Notes: generated from the letters alone by a model not told the origin. A stretch of 64,000 nt of DNA from Ruminococcus sp. (GCA_017519145.1 JAFWTA010000027.1:60476-124475); one strand, 5' to 3'; positions 1-9,477 are shown, numbered from the stretch's first letter. A program made the numbers and translations.

Positions 1-127
1 GCTCTGGAGCGATGAGGCTCTCCGCAGAGAGCTGAGCAGAAAGGGCATTGAGAGAGCAAAGGGCTTCACATGGAAGCGCTCCGCAGAAATGCTCATGGAG
101 GTATACAGGGAGCTGACAAATGAGTAA
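1..127 (+). CDS. Glycosyltransferase family 1/4, C-terminal fragment
   Basis: Only the last 41 codons of this gene lie in the window; the reading frame is open from base 2 and ends with TAA at 125-127. The visible tail contains GFTWKRSAEMLMEVYRELTN, which resembles the final helix of GT4-type glycosyltransferases, where a Trp followed by a helix ending in a VY.EL motif packs against the N-terminal domain. The gene overlaps the start of the next glycosyltransferase by 8 bases, so the two are translationally coupled and probably belong to one cell-surface polysaccharide operon that begins upstream. The donor and acceptor sugars cannot be inferred from this fragment. Confidence 0.6.
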   Translation, partial: LWSDEALRRELSRKGIERAKGFTWKRSAEMLMEVYRELTNE

Positions 128-1244
128 AAAGCTTGAAATTCTTGAAGTCAACAAGGCTTATTATCCCCATATAGGCGGCATAGAGACCATTATCCGCCAG
201 TATTCCGAGGAACTGAGCAAAAACGAAAAGGCTCATGTGAGAGTACTGGTGTGCCGCGACGGCAGAGGCAGGACGATACGCGAGAAGATGCGCGGCGTTG
301 ATATCACCCGTGCAGGCAGCCTCGGCACATATTTCTCATGTCCGCTGTCATTCTCATTCTTCCGCCACTTCCGCAGAATGGCGAAAAAAGCCGACGTTGT
401 ACACATACACGTTCCGTTCCCTCTTGCGGACGCAGCACTGCTGCTGTCGGGCTTCAAGGGAAAGGTGATAGTCTCATGGCACAGCGACATCGTGAAGCAG
501 AAAAAGCTCATGCTGTTCTACAAGCCCTTTATGCGCTATCTGCTGAAAAGGGCTGACGTTGTACTGACAGCCACGGAGGGTCATGTGAAGCATTCACTGT
601 ACCTCCCCGAATACAGCGAAAAATGCAGAGTCCTCCCCTACGGCATAATCCCGGAGGAGTACCTTGCAGTACCGAGAAAGCCCGTCCTCACGGAAAGGGC
701 ATCGGACAAGAGCTGTGTAAAGGTGTTCTTTACGGGCAGACTTGTCTACTATAAGGGCGTAGATGTGCTGCTGAAGGCATTCACAAAAGTGAAGGGCTGC
801 GAGCTGTTCATCGCAGGCACAGGTGAGCTGGGCGACGAGCTCAAATCCTACACCGCTGCTCACGGCATGGAGGAAAAAGTCCATTTTCTGGGGTTTCTCC
901 CCGATGAGGAGCTGCGTCAGGCTTATGCGGACTGCGATATATTCGTGCTGCCCTCGGTGGCTCCCAGCGAGGCATTCGGCATAGTACAGCTGGAAGCCAT
1001 GGTCTACGGAAAGCCCGTAATAAATACTGCTCTCCCCTCGGGAGTGCCCTATGTCAGCCTTGACGGCGAGACAGGTCTCACGGTGAAGCCCAAGTCCCCC
1101 AAGGCTCTGGCAGAAGCCATCAACCGCCTTGCAGGAGACAGTGAGCTCCGCGAAAAACTGGGAAAAGCTGCCGCAGTCCGTGTGACTGAGGAGTTCAGCG
1201 AGGAGAGCATTCAGAAACGTCTTTACGATATACTCAGCGAATAA
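120..1244 (+). CDS. GT4-family glycosyltransferase
   Basis: A 374-residue protein with the two-domain GT-B fold expected of GT4 retaining glycosyltransferases. The N-terminal domain has the early motif YYPHIGGIE (about residues 15-23), where the Gly-Gly loop contacts the donor phosphate. The C-terminal nucleotide-sugar domain begins near residue 195 (VKVFFTGRLVYYKGVDVLL) and holds the family signature PSEAFGIVQLEAMVYGKPVI (about 282-301) with its two glutamates seven residues apart. No signal peptide or membrane span is visible, so it acts at the cytoplasmic face. It overlaps the preceding glycosyltransferase by 8 bases and is followed after 12 bases by a sugar-nucleotide reductase-like gene, which suggests assembly of a deoxyhexose-containing surface glycan. 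The specific linkage is unknown. Confidence 0.85.
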   Translation: MSKKLEILEVNKAYYPHIGGIETIIRQYSEELSKNEKAHVRVLVCRDGRGRTIREKMRGVDITRAGSLGTYFSCPLSFSFFRHFRRMAKKADVVHIHVPFPLADAALLLSGFKGKVIVSWHSDIVKQKKLMLFYKPFMRYLLKRADVVLTATEGHVKHSLYLPEYSEKCRVLPYGIIPEEYLAVPRKPVLTERASDKSCVKVFFTGRLVYYKGVDVLLKAFTKVKGCELFIAGTGELGDELKSYTAAHGMEEKVHFLGFLPDEELRQAYADCDIFVLPSVAPSEAFGIVQLEAMVYGKPVINTALPSGVPYVSLDGETGLTVKPKSPKALAEAINRLAGDSELREKLGKAAAVRVTEEFSEESIQKRLYDILSE

Positions 1245-1256
1245 GGAGGCAGACTT

Positions 1257-2192
1257 TTGAGAGCATTGATTATCGGCGCCGCAGGCTTCGTGGGAGGCTA
1301 TCTCATCAGAGAGCTCAGCGCCTTCGGCTGGGACGTCCACGCCACCTGTCTGCCCAATGAGACCGTGAGCGAGAGCTGTCCCGTACACCATCTGGATATA
1401 CTTTCGGCAGAGGATATCGCTCCCCTGCTGAATGAGGTGAAGCCCGATGTGGTCTATCATCTGGCTGCACAGAGCTCCGTGGCGCTTTCGTGGAGAAAGC
1501 CTCAGCTCACCGCAGAAATAAATGTCATCGGCACGATAAACGTCCTTGAAGCCCTCCGTACAGCCGAAAAACAGGACATCAGGACAATTCTCATAGGCTC
1601 GGGAGAGGAATACGGCTATATCCGCAAGGACGCCTGTCCCCTTTCGGAGTCGGAGCCACTCAATCCGGGAAATATCTACGCCGCCACCAAAGCCTGTCAG
1701 GGCATGATAGGCGAGATATACGCAAGGGCGTACAAAATGGATATCGTCATGGTCCGCGCCTTCAACCACTCGGGTCCGGCACAGAGCAGCATCTTCGTTA
1801 TCTCCGACTTCTGCCGCCAGATAGCCGAGATTGAAAAGGGCATGAAGGAGCCCGTCATCAGTGTGGGCAATCTGTCCGCAAAGCGCGATTTCACCGATGT
1901 CCGCGACGTTGTCAGAGCATACAGGCTCCTCGGCGAAAAGGGCGTCAGCGGTGCAGTCTACAACGTGGGCAGAGGCAGAGCAGTGGATATACAGTTCATA
2001 CTGGATACCGCCCTTTCCTTTGCGAAGCTCCCCATCGAGGTCAGACAGGACCCGGACCGCATGAGAGCCTCGGATATCCCACTCATCGAACCCGATGTGT
2101 CACGCATCGCTGCCGACACAGGCTGGTCCGCCGAGATATCCATGGAGCAGACCGTTGAGGATACCCTCTGTTATTGGAGAAATAATATATAA
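1257..2192 (+). CDS. NAD(P)-dependent SDR, GDP-4-keto-6-deoxymannose reductase-like
   Basis: A 311-residue extended short-chain dehydrogenase. The Rossmann glycine motif IGAAGFVGGYL lies at residues 6-16, and the catalytic pair appears as YAATK (about 141-145). The sequence VRAFNHSGP following it is characteristic of the GDP-mannose dehydratase/RMD branch that makes GDP-rhamnose or related deoxyhexoses; this assignment rests on family resemblance. The start is TTG at 1257, preceded by AAGGAGG at 1243-1249; no in-frame ATG fits the N-terminal Rossmann motif. It follows the glycosyltransferase by 12 bases and probably supplies that enzyme or a neighbour with an activated deoxysugar. It could also be an epimerase of the same superfamily. 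Confidence 0.75.
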   Translation: MRALIIGAAGFVGGYLIRELSAFGWDVHATCLPNETVSESCPVHHLDILSAEDIAPLLNEVKPDVVYHLAAQSSVALSWRKPQLTAEINVIGTINVLEALRTAEKQDIRTILIGSGEEYGYIRKDACPLSESEPLNPGNIYAATKACQGMIGEIYARAYKMDIVMVRAFNHSGPAQSSIFVISDFCRQIAEIEKGMKEPVISVGNLSAKRDFTDVRDVVRAYRLLGEKGVSGAVYNVGRGRAVDIQFILDTALSFAKLPIEVRQDPDRMRASDIPLIEPDVSRIAADTGWSAEISMEQTVEDTLCYWRNNI

Positions 2193-2230
2193 CTATATAG
2201 ACAGGACAAAAGCAGGAAGGAGCGAACAGA

Positions 2231-2566
2231 ATGTCAGATATGAAGCTTACAAATGAAAAAATGCTGACCTTTACGGGGCATGAGAAGGTAGGCACCTTCA
2301 AGGCAGGCGAAAAGCTCATGGAATTCGGCGAAAAACAGAACGCCGCCAACGAGGCTCTCGCCGCAAATCTTAACGACCTTATCAAGAGAGTCTGCGCTCT
2401 GGAGGACAAACAGCTCCAGAATGAAGACATCCTGCGCCGCATAGCAAATGAGCTTGCAGCCTACAAAAAGGAGCTGGACAGAGTAAGACTGTCGGAAAAG
2501 CTCAATTCAGGGGCGATAGAGCGCCTTGACCGTGCAATAAAGCTCGCCGAGGGCGACGGAAAGTAA
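2231..2566 (+). CDS. Small coiled-coil protein, function unknown
   Basis: A 111-residue hydrophilic protein that I do not recognise. From about residue 30 to the end it is almost entirely predicted helix with heptad-like spacing of Leu and Ile (NEALAANLNDLIKRVCALED, then LRRIANELAAYKKELDRVRL), consistent with a coiled coil. There is no signal peptide, membrane span or metal-binding motif; the single Cys lies near residue 57. AAGGAG at 2217-2222 precedes the ATG, and the gene starts 38 bases after the SDR gene, so it may be the last member of the polysaccharide operon. A chain-length or scaffold role would fit the context but is a guess. Confidence 0.6.
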   Translation: MSDMKLTNEKMLTFTGHEKVGTFKAGEKLMEFGEKQNAANEALAANLNDLIKRVCALEDKQLQNEDILRRIANELAAYKKELDRVRLSEKLNSGAIERLDRAIKLAEGDGK

Positions 2567-2625
2567 ACTGCATTTTTGTATATGCTGTCATTCCCAATGA
2601 TTATGCAATTTTTTTCGTCAGACTC

Positions 2626-2659
2626 TTGACAATGTTACCGTTTTGTTATATTATATAAT
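2626..2659 (+). promoter_or_regulatory. Promoter of the ATP synthase operon
   Basis: TTGACA at 2626-2631 is followed, 17 bases on, by TATTAT at 2649-2654; a perfect TATAAT also occurs at 2654-2659 but with a 22-base gap. The region is AT-rich and lies about 150 bases before atpB, so the operon has a long untranslated leader. Confidence 0.65.
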
Positions 2660-2732
2660 AGTGTGGACAGGGTATGCCCCGCAGCTTGAAAAAGTCCGTC
2701 GGACGTATATCTTTACCCATCAAGACTCAATC

Positions 2733-2773
2733 AACGGAGATTTGTGTAATTGCAGTCTCCGTTTTATTATTTT
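2733..2773 (+). terminator. Terminator-like hairpin in the atp leader
   Basis: AACGGAGA at 2733-2740 pairs with TCTCCGTT at 2756-2763 and is followed directly by TTATTATTTT. It lies downstream of the atp promoter and 34 bases before atpB, so it would stop most transcripts unless an alternative fold intervenes. The leader between (about 2665-2732) also contains a short GTCCG/CGGAC stem. Attenuation is an inference. Confidence 0.5.
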
Positions 2774-2806
2774 GGCGCTGAAGCCATACTGAAAGAAGGT
2801 GTTATC

Positions 2807-3529
2807 ATGGCAGAAGAGTTAATGGAACAGCTGGATAATCACACCGCGTTTGTCATACCTATATTCGGCGGTATACCCGTTCCCGATTCCTGTGTGGTGA
2901 CTTGGATAATAATGGCAGCCCTTGTACTGCTGTCGATAATATTCACACGCAAGCTGAAAAAGGTCCCCACGGGCTCACAGTGCATACTGGAGGCCTTCAT
3001 GGACTTCCTCGACAATTTCTTCATCAATATACTGGGAGAAAAAGGCAGGAAGTACGTCCAGATACTTGAGACCTTTATCATATACATAGGTGTATCGAAC
3101 ATAATCGGCGTATTCGGCTTCGTGCCGCCCACAAAGGATATCAACGTCACCGCAGGCCTTGCGGGCATGGCGATAATCCTCGTTCAGGCATCCTTCATCA
3201 TCGAAAAGGGACCGCTGAAATGGGCAAAGAGCTTCCTCAACCCCATAAACCTGCTGGACCTTGTTACCCGTCCCCTGTCGCTGTGTATGCGACTTTTCGG
3301 TAACGTCCTCGGCGCATTCGTCGTTATGGAGCTCATCAAGCACGTTGTCCCCGGCGGCGTACCCGTTATCGCCAGCGCTTACTTCGACCTTTTCGACGGC
3401 CTGCTTCAGGCGTATGTATTCGCCTTCCTCACCTCTCTCTACATGGCAGAGGCTCTCGAGGAAGAAGAACATGAGGGCAAAAAAGTAAAAAAAGCGAAAA
3501 AAAAGCCACAACTTCACGGAGGTAATTAA
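2807..3529 (+). CDS. atpB: F1Fo ATP synthase subunit a
   Basis: The 240-residue membrane subunit that forms the proton half-channels against the c-ring. About five hydrophobic segments are visible. The essential arginine is present in CMRLFGN (Arg162), the motif that faces the c-ring carboxylate. The reading frame is open from ATG 2750, but ATG 2807 is preferred because GAAAGAAGGTG stands just before it and the protein then begins MAEELMEQ, a normal length for this family; the upstream 19 codons overlap the leader hairpin. The C-terminus carries an unusually Lys-rich tail ([11 protein letters not shown]). It is the first gene of the operon; no atpI is visible upstream. Confidence 0.93.
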   Translation: MAEELMEQLDNHTAFVIPIFGGIPVPDSCVVTWIIMAALVLLSIIFTRKLKKVPTGSQCILEAFMDFLDNFFINILGEKGRKYVQILETFIIYIGVSNIIGVFGFVPPTKDINVTAGLAGMAIILVQASFIIEKGPLKWAKSFLNPINLLDLVTRPLSLCMRLFGNVLGAFVVMELIKHVVPGGVPVIASAYFDLFDGLLQAYVFAFLTSLYMAEALEEEEHEGKKVKKAKKKPQLHGGN

Positions 3530-3531
3530 AT

Positions 3532-3759
3532 ATGGGAATAATCGCATTAGGCGCTGCTGTTGCCGTTCTTACGGGCGCAGGCGCAGGTATAGGCATAGGT
3601 CTTGCAACTGCTAAGGCTACCGAGTCCATTGCTCGTCAGCCCGAGGCTAAGGGCGATATAAGAACAGCTCTGCTCCTCGGATGTGCCCTTGCAGAGGCTA
3701 CCGCCATCTACGGCTTCGTTATCGCACTTCTCATTATCCTTTCCCTCGGCGGAAAGTAA
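3532..3759 (+). CDS. atpE: ATP synthase subunit c, first copy
   Basis: A 75-residue hairpin of two membrane helices joined by the polar loop ARQPEAKGD. The ion-carrying carboxylate is Glu55 in [11 protein letters not shown]. The glycine-rich helix reads [10 protein letters not shown], so the Gln that Na+-dependent c subunits carry in this helix is absent, and the residue after Glu55 is Ala rather than Ser; this favours H+ coupling, by comparison with the known Na+ signature. The gene starts 2 bases after atpB stops, with an AGGAGG-like ribosome site inside the end of atpB (ACGGAGGT). Its protein is identical to that of the next gene. Confidence 0.93.
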   Translation: MGIIALGAAVAVLTGAGAGIGIGLATAKATESIARQPEAKGDIRTALLLGCALAEATAIYGFVIALLIILSLGGK

Positions 3760-3784
3760 TCAAAATACACGGAGGTAAATTATC

Positions 3785-4012
3785 ATGGGAATCATTGCAT
3801 TAGGCGCTGCTGTTGCCGTTCTTACAGGCGCAGGCGCAGGTATAGGAATAGGTCTCGCAACTGCTAAGGCTACCGAGTCCATCGCTCGTCAGCCCGAGGC
3901 TAAGGGCGATATAAGAACAGCTCTCCTTCTGGGATGTGCTCTCGCAGAGGCTACCGCTATCTACGGCTTCGTTATCGCACTCCTTATAATCCTTTCTCTC
4001 GGCGGCAAATAA
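3785..4012 (+). CDS. atpE: ATP synthase subunit c, second identical copy
   Basis: Encodes exactly the same 75 residues as the gene just upstream, including Glu55. The two DNA copies differ at roughly 18 positions by my hand count, all of them synonymous. A 25-base spacer with its own ACGGAGG ribosome site separates them, so both should be translated. The intact reading frame and separate ribosome site argue against a decaying duplicate. Because the products are indistinguishable, the c-ring is a homo-oligomer; the second copy most simply raises c-subunit dosage, which must exceed that of all other subunits. Confidence 0.93.
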   Translation: MGIIALGAAVAVLTGAGAGIGIGLATAKATESIARQPEAKGDIRTALLLGCALAEATAIYGFVIALLIILSLGGK

Positions 4013-4046
4013 GCCGTAAAACAAAAACATCCAAGGAGGGCATAGA

Positions 4047-4535
4047 ATGCTTGATTTTAGTTTCTGGAGCATTTTCTGGGCAGTTTTCAACGTTATCGTG
4101 CTGTTCATACTGCTCAGGATATTCCTTTTCAAACCTATAAATAAGATCAGGGACGAGCGTACCCGCACCATACAGAACGATCTGGACTCCGCCCGGAAGG
4201 CTAAGGATGAGGCTGAGGAGCTCCGTCAGCAGTATGAGAACTCGATCAGCGACGCCAAGGAACAGGCTAACCAGATCATGATGAAGGCGCATGAGGACGC
4301 TGAGTCCGAGAGAGCTGCCATCATCAGGAAGTCTCAGGAGGAGGCTGACAAGATCGTTGCAGACGCTGACAAGACCATTGAAAACGAAAGGAAGCGCGTG
4401 CTCCGTCAGGCTCAGTCAGAGATCGCTGATCTGGCTATCGAAGCCGCTTCCAAGATCATCGGCGAGAACGTGGACGACGAGAAGAACCGCAAGCTCGTTG
4501 ATAAGTTCCTTTCCGAAGAGGAGGGAAATAAATGA
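4047..4535 (+). CDS. atpF: ATP synthase subunit b
   Basis: The 162-residue peripheral-stalk subunit. One N-terminal membrane helix (about residues 7-27, FWSIFWAVFNVIVLFILLRI) is followed by the conserved KPINKIRDERT segment and then a long charged helix that would dimerise and reach up to F1. Length is normal. AAGGAGG at 4033-4039 fits the ATG. Its stop codon overlaps the start of the next gene in ATGA, so translation is coupled to the delta-alpha fusion. Only one b-type gene is present, so the stalk should be a homodimer. Confidence 0.93.
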   Translation: MLDFSFWSIFWAVFNVIVLFILLRIFLFKPINKIRDERTRTIQNDLDSARKAKDEAEELRQQYENSISDAKEQANQIMMKAHEDAESERAAIIRKSQEEADKIVADADKTIENERKRVLRQAQSEIADLAIEAASKIIGENVDDEKNRKLVDKFLSEEEGNK

Positions 4536-6562
4536 GAGATTCAGACAGAGAGTTCCTGAAGGAGCTTGTCCGTCTTGACGTTTCTCAGACAGACTGCTCC
4601 AATACCAGAAAGATCCTCGAGACCTGCGGCGACGTGGGAGATACACTGGCAAATCCCCTTGTTACCCACGACGAAAAGCGCGGTATCATAAATAAACTCT
4701 TCCCCGAGTCCATGCACAAGTTCCTGCTCAATGTTGTCCGCGGAGGCGCCATCGAACGCCTTGAGGAGATACTTGACGAGTATGAAGAGCTGCTTCTGGA
4801 CAAGCAGGGAAGCATCAAGGCGGTAGTCCGCTATGTTACGCCCCTTACAGAGGCGCAGCAGGCAGACCTCCGTCAGTTCATCATGGACAAATTCGTGAAA
4901 GATGACGTTGACATAGAGTACAAGCATGACCCCGATATCATCGGCGGCTTCATACTCAATGCAGGCGACCTTGAATACGACAAGAGCTACCGCACAGGTC
5001 TCCGCCTTATGAAGGACAGCCTCCAGACAAAGGCTGCGGAGTACGTTGACGGCGGCGCTTCCAAGAATACAGGCAAGAACAGCGATATCATCTCCGTCCT
5101 CAAAACAGAGGTAAGAGACTTCGAGGTGAAGTCGGGAGCTACCGAAACAGGCTTCATTACCCGTCTCGGTGACGGTATCGCAAGAGTACACGGCATGAAT
5201 TCCGTTATGTACGGTGAGCTGGTAGAGTTCGAGACAGGCATCAGAGGTATCGTTCAGAACCTTGAAGAAAAGTCGGTGGGAGTAGTTCTCCTCGGCGACG
5301 ACCACGGTCTCACAGAGGGCTCATCGGTCATCAGAACAGGCAAGAGAGCAGGTATCGGCGTAAGCGACGAGCTCCTCGGACGAGTTGTTGACGCTCTGGG
5401 CTCTCCCATAGACGGTCAGGGACAGATAAAGGCTGACGATTACTTCCCCATCGAGCGCGAGGCTCCGGGCGTTATCGAACGTAAGCCCGTAAGTACTCCT
5501 CTCCAGACAGGTATACTTGCCATAGACTCAATGTTCCCTATCGGCAGAGGTCAGCGTGAGCTCATTATCGGCGACCGCCAGACAGGCAAGACCTCCATCG
5601 CCGTTGATACGATTATCAATCAGAAGGGTCAGGACGTTATCTGTATCTATGTTGCCATAGGTCAGAAGTCCTCAACAGTTGCTCAGATAGTAAATACTCT
5701 CAGAAAATACGGCGCTATGGACTATTCCGTAGTTGTTTGCGCTTCTGCCAGCGACCCTGCGCCCTTCCAGTATATAGCTCCCTATTCGGGAACGGCTATC
5801 GCAGAATACTTCATGTCAAAGGGAAAGGACGTCCTCATTGTATACGATGATCTCTCAAAGCACGCCGTCGCATACAGAGCCATGTCACTTCTGCTCCACC
5901 GTCCTCCGGGACGCGAAGCCTTCCCCGGCGACGTTTTCTATCTCCATTCGAGACTTCTCGAGCGCTCCAGCCGTCTTGACGACGAGCACGGCGGCGGTTC
6001 ACTGACGGCTCTCCCCATCATCGAGACCCTTGCAGGCGATATCTCCGCTTATATCCCGACCAATGTTATCTCTATCACGGACGGTCAGATATTCCTTGAG
6101 AGCGAGCTTTTCAATTCAGGTCTCCGTCCTGCGGTGAACTACGGTCTTTCCGTATCCCGTGTAGGCGGTGCCGCTCAGACAAAGGCAATGAAGAAGGCTT
6201 CGGGAAATCTCCGTATCGACCTTGCTCAGTTCAAGGAAATGGAGATATTCACACAGTTCTCATCAGAGCTTGACCAGTCCACAACAGAGCTCCTCGATCA
6301 CGGCAGAATGCTGACCGAGCTTCTGAAGCAGCCTCTGTACAATCCCCTGCCCCACTATGAGCAGGTGATACTCCTCTATGCGGCTCAGCATGACTTCTTC
6401 AAGGGTATCCCCCTCAAGGAGCTCAGAGAGTACCGCACCGACCTGATGACCTATATCAGGAGCTACGGACAGGATATAATCACCGAGATAGAGGAGAACA
6501 AGGTCCTCACAGACGACCTTATGGAACGTATCGAAAGAATACTCACAGCTTTCGAGGAATAA
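4532..6562 (+). CDS. atpA: ATP synthase delta-alpha fusion protein
   Basis: One 676-residue frame holds two normally separate F1 subunits. Residues 1-169 are a full delta subunit, ending in its typical C-terminal block (IIGGFILNAGDLEYDKSYRT, about 136-155). After a short Gly/Ser/Asn linker (about 172-184) comes a complete alpha subunit, with its N-terminal helix, GDGIARVHG (213-221), Walker A GDRQTGKT (347-354) and the usual C-terminal domain. No ATG occurs in any frame between 5012 and 5193, and no ribosome site lies in the linker, so a simple sequencing slip does not explain the join. The nearest in-frame GTG (5126) lacks a good ribosome site and would cut into alpha. Alpha is present three times and delta once in known enzymes, so the fusion creates a stoichiometry problem unless the product is processed. 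Confidence 0.93.
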   Translation: MRDSDREFLKELVRLDVSQTDCSNTRKILETCGDVGDTLANPLVTHDEKRGIINKLFPESMHKFLLNVVRGGAIERLEEILDEYEELLLDKQGSIKAVVRYVTPLTEAQQADLRQFIMDKFVKDDVDIEYKHDPDIIGGFILNAGDLEYDKSYRTGLRLMKDSLQTKAAEYVDGGASKNTGKNSDIISVLKTEVRDFEVKSGATETGFITRLGDGIARVHGMNSVMYGELVEFETGIRGIVQNLEEKSVGVVLLGDDHGLTEGSSVIRTGKRAGIGVSDELLGRVVDALGSPIDGQGQIKADDYFPIEREAPGVIERKPVSTPLQTGILAIDSMFPIGRGQRELIIGDRQTGKTSIAVDTIINQKGQDVICIYVAIGQKSSTVAQIVNTLRKYGAMDYSVVVCASASDPAPFQYIAPYSGTAIAEYFMSKGKDVLIVYDDLSKHAVAYRAMSLLLHRPPGREAFPGDVFYLHSRLLERSSRLDDEHGGGSLTALPIIETLAGDISAYIPTNVISITDGQIFLESELFNSGLRPAVNYGLSVSRVGGAAQTKAMKKASGNLRIDLAQFKEMEIFTQFSSELDQSTTELLDHGRMLTELLKQPLYNPLPHYEQVILLYAAQHDFFKGIPLKELREYRTDLMTYIRSYGQDIITEIEENKVLTDDLMERIERILTAFEE

Positions 6563-6576
6563 GGCGGTGATCCTCT

Positions 6577-7488
6577 GTGCCTAATATGAGAGAGATCCGC
6601 GAAAGGATCGGAAGCATCCAGCAGATCCTGAAGATCACCAACGCTATGTACCTCATGTCCTCATCCAAGCTGAAAAAAGCAAGGAAGTCGCTGGAGTGTA
6701 CAGAGCCGTACTTCTACAAGCTTCAGTCCACTATCGAAAGTGTTCTCGAGCACACTCCCCATACCCGTCAGCAGTACTTCGACAGGCGTGAGGATATCCC
6801 CGAGGATAAGCGTAAGAAGGGCTATATCGTCATCACGGGCGACAAGGGACTCTGCGGAAGCTATAACCACAATGTACTTAAATATACCGAGCAGAAGCTG
6901 AAAGAGGCTGCCGATATCGACAACTGCTACCTCTTTGTCATGGGTCAGGTGGGAAGAATGTACTTCCAGCGCCGTATCCAGAACGACAAGAAGGGCTACG
7001 TTGACGGAGAATTCCTCTACACCACTCAGAATCCCACACTTTACAGAGCCCGTGAGATCGCAGAGCAGGTGCTGGAGAAGTTCGAGAAGCACGAGCTGGA
7101 CGAGGTGTACGTTATATACACCGATATGGTAAATTCCAGCCTTCAGGAGCCGAGAACGCTGCGTCTGCTCCCCTTTGAGAGAAAGCATTTCGGAAAGGCT
7201 GCCGACGGTACGATGAAAAAGCTGCCAAAGGCGTCCTTCATGCCATCTCCCGAGGAAGTTATGAACTATCTGATCCCTCAGTATGCAAAGGGAATAATCT
7301 ACGGCGCCATGGTGGAGGCATTCTGCTGCGAGCAGCAGTCCCGTATGACCGCTATGGACGCCGCCACAAACAGTGCCAAGGACATGATAAAGGACCTTTC
7401 CCTCATGTACAACCGCGCAAGACAGGCAGCCATCACTCAGGAGATAACCGAGGTCTGCGGAGGCGCTGCTTCAATAAACGAGGAGTAA
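6577..7488 (+). CDS. atpG: ATP synthase subunit gamma
   Basis: The 303-residue central-stalk subunit whose N- and C-terminal helices form the rotor coiled coil. The N-terminus MPNMREIRERIGSIQQILKI and the C-terminal block containing RMTAMDAATNSAKDMI are both diagnostic of the family, as is ITGDKGLCGSYNHNV near residue 87. The start is GTG at 6577, with AAGGCGGTGA about 7 bases before it; the in-frame ATG three codons later is an alternative. The gene begins 14 bases after the delta-alpha fusion. It is followed by an inverted-repeat element before atpD. Confidence 0.92.
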   Translation: MPNMREIRERIGSIQQILKITNAMYLMSSSKLKKARKSLECTEPYFYKLQSTIESVLEHTPHTRQQYFDRREDIPEDKRKKGYIVITGDKGLCGSYNHNVLKYTEQKLKEAADIDNCYLFVMGQVGRMYFQRRIQNDKKGYVDGEFLYTTQNPTLYRAREIAEQVLEKFEKHELDEVYVIYTDMVNSSLQEPRTLRLLPFERKHFGKAADGTMKKLPKASFMPSPEEVMNYLIPQYAKGIIYGAMVEAFCCEQQSRMTAMDAATNSAKDMIKDLSLMYNRARQAAITQEITEVCGGAASINEE

Positions 7489-7528
7489 TGCCGGACGGAT
7501 ATTATTCTCCCATACAGAACATGATCTT

Positions 7529-7609
7529 GTAGGGGAGGGCGCCCTCGCCCTCCCGAAATATACATAACATTATACCATACAACGGGAGCCCGAGGGCGGG
7601 CTCCCCTAC
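7529..7609. repeat. Long imperfect inverted repeat between atpG and atpD
   Basis: Two 27-base arms (7529-7555 and 7583-7609) begin and end with GTAGGGGAG/CTCCCCTAC and are GC-rich; within each arm there is a second small palindrome (GGGCGCCC, and CCCGAGGGCGGG). A 27-base AT-rich loop separates them. As RNA this would be a strong hairpin inside the atp transcript. It resembles dispersed REP-like elements, since the GTAGGGG end also appears near 12290, 17466 and 57416. Confidence 0.7.
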
Positions 7610-7638
7610 AAAAAATGATATACCCGAAATTCTCTTAA

Positions 7639-9048
<1,410 letters not shown>

Positions 9049-9060
9049 AGGAGGCGCCAT

Positions 9061-9471
9061 ATGGCTAAGACCTTTCACCTTGAGATAATCGCCACCGACC
9101 GCGTTTTCTTCAGCGGAGAGGTGGAGCACCTCGTCATCACCGCCATAGACGGTCTTATCGGTATCATGGCAGGACATGAGCCCCTTGTTACCTCCCTCCC
9201 CACAGGAGAGCTGAAGTACCTTGTGGACGGAGAGTGGAAGTATGCTGCCATATCCGAGGGCTTCATACAGGTAATGCCCGATTCTTCAATTATTCTGGCG
9301 GATACCTGCGAGCTTCCCGAGGAGATAGACATAAAGAGAGCTCAGGAGGCGCGTGAGCGTGCCGAGGAGCGCCTCAGACAGAAGCAGAGCATAAAGGAGT
9401 ACTATGAGACTCAGGCTGCGCTGAACCGCGCCATGAACCGCCTGAAAATATCACAGAAGCACTTCAAATAA
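9061..9471 (+). CDS. atpC: ATP synthase subunit epsilon
   Basis: The 136-residue rotor subunit. The N-terminal beta-sandwich holds the family motif DGLIGIMAGHEPLVTSLPTG (about residues 30-49); the C-terminal part (about 90-136) is the two-helix hairpin that can extend and inhibit ATP hydrolysis. AAAGGAGG at 9048-9055 precedes the ATG. It is the last gene of the operon and is followed at once by an intrinsic terminator, so the order is a-c-c-b-(delta-alpha)-gamma-beta-epsilon. Confidence 0.92.
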   Translation: MAKTFHLEIIATDRVFFSGEVEHLVITAIDGLIGIMAGHEPLVTSLPTGELKYLVDGEWKYAAISEGFIQVMPDSSIILADTCELPEEIDIKRAQEARERAEERLRQKQSIKEYYETQAALNRAMNRLKISQKHFK

Positions 9472-9477
9472 TACCGG

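Noticed and set aside
594-1769. A 391-codon open frame on the - strand
   Set aside because: It lies antisense to two well-supported polysaccharide genes, has no ribosome site, and its translation has the low-complexity character of a shadow frame.
3532-4012. Na+-specific ATP synthase
   Set aside because: The c subunit lacks the Gln in the glycine-rich helix and the Ser after Glu55 that mark Na+-binding c-rings, so H+ is more likely.
4532-6562. Sequencing or assembly error joining atpH and atpA
   Set aside because: The junction has no ATG in any frame for 180 bases and no ribosome site, so more than one error would be needed to recreate two normal genes.
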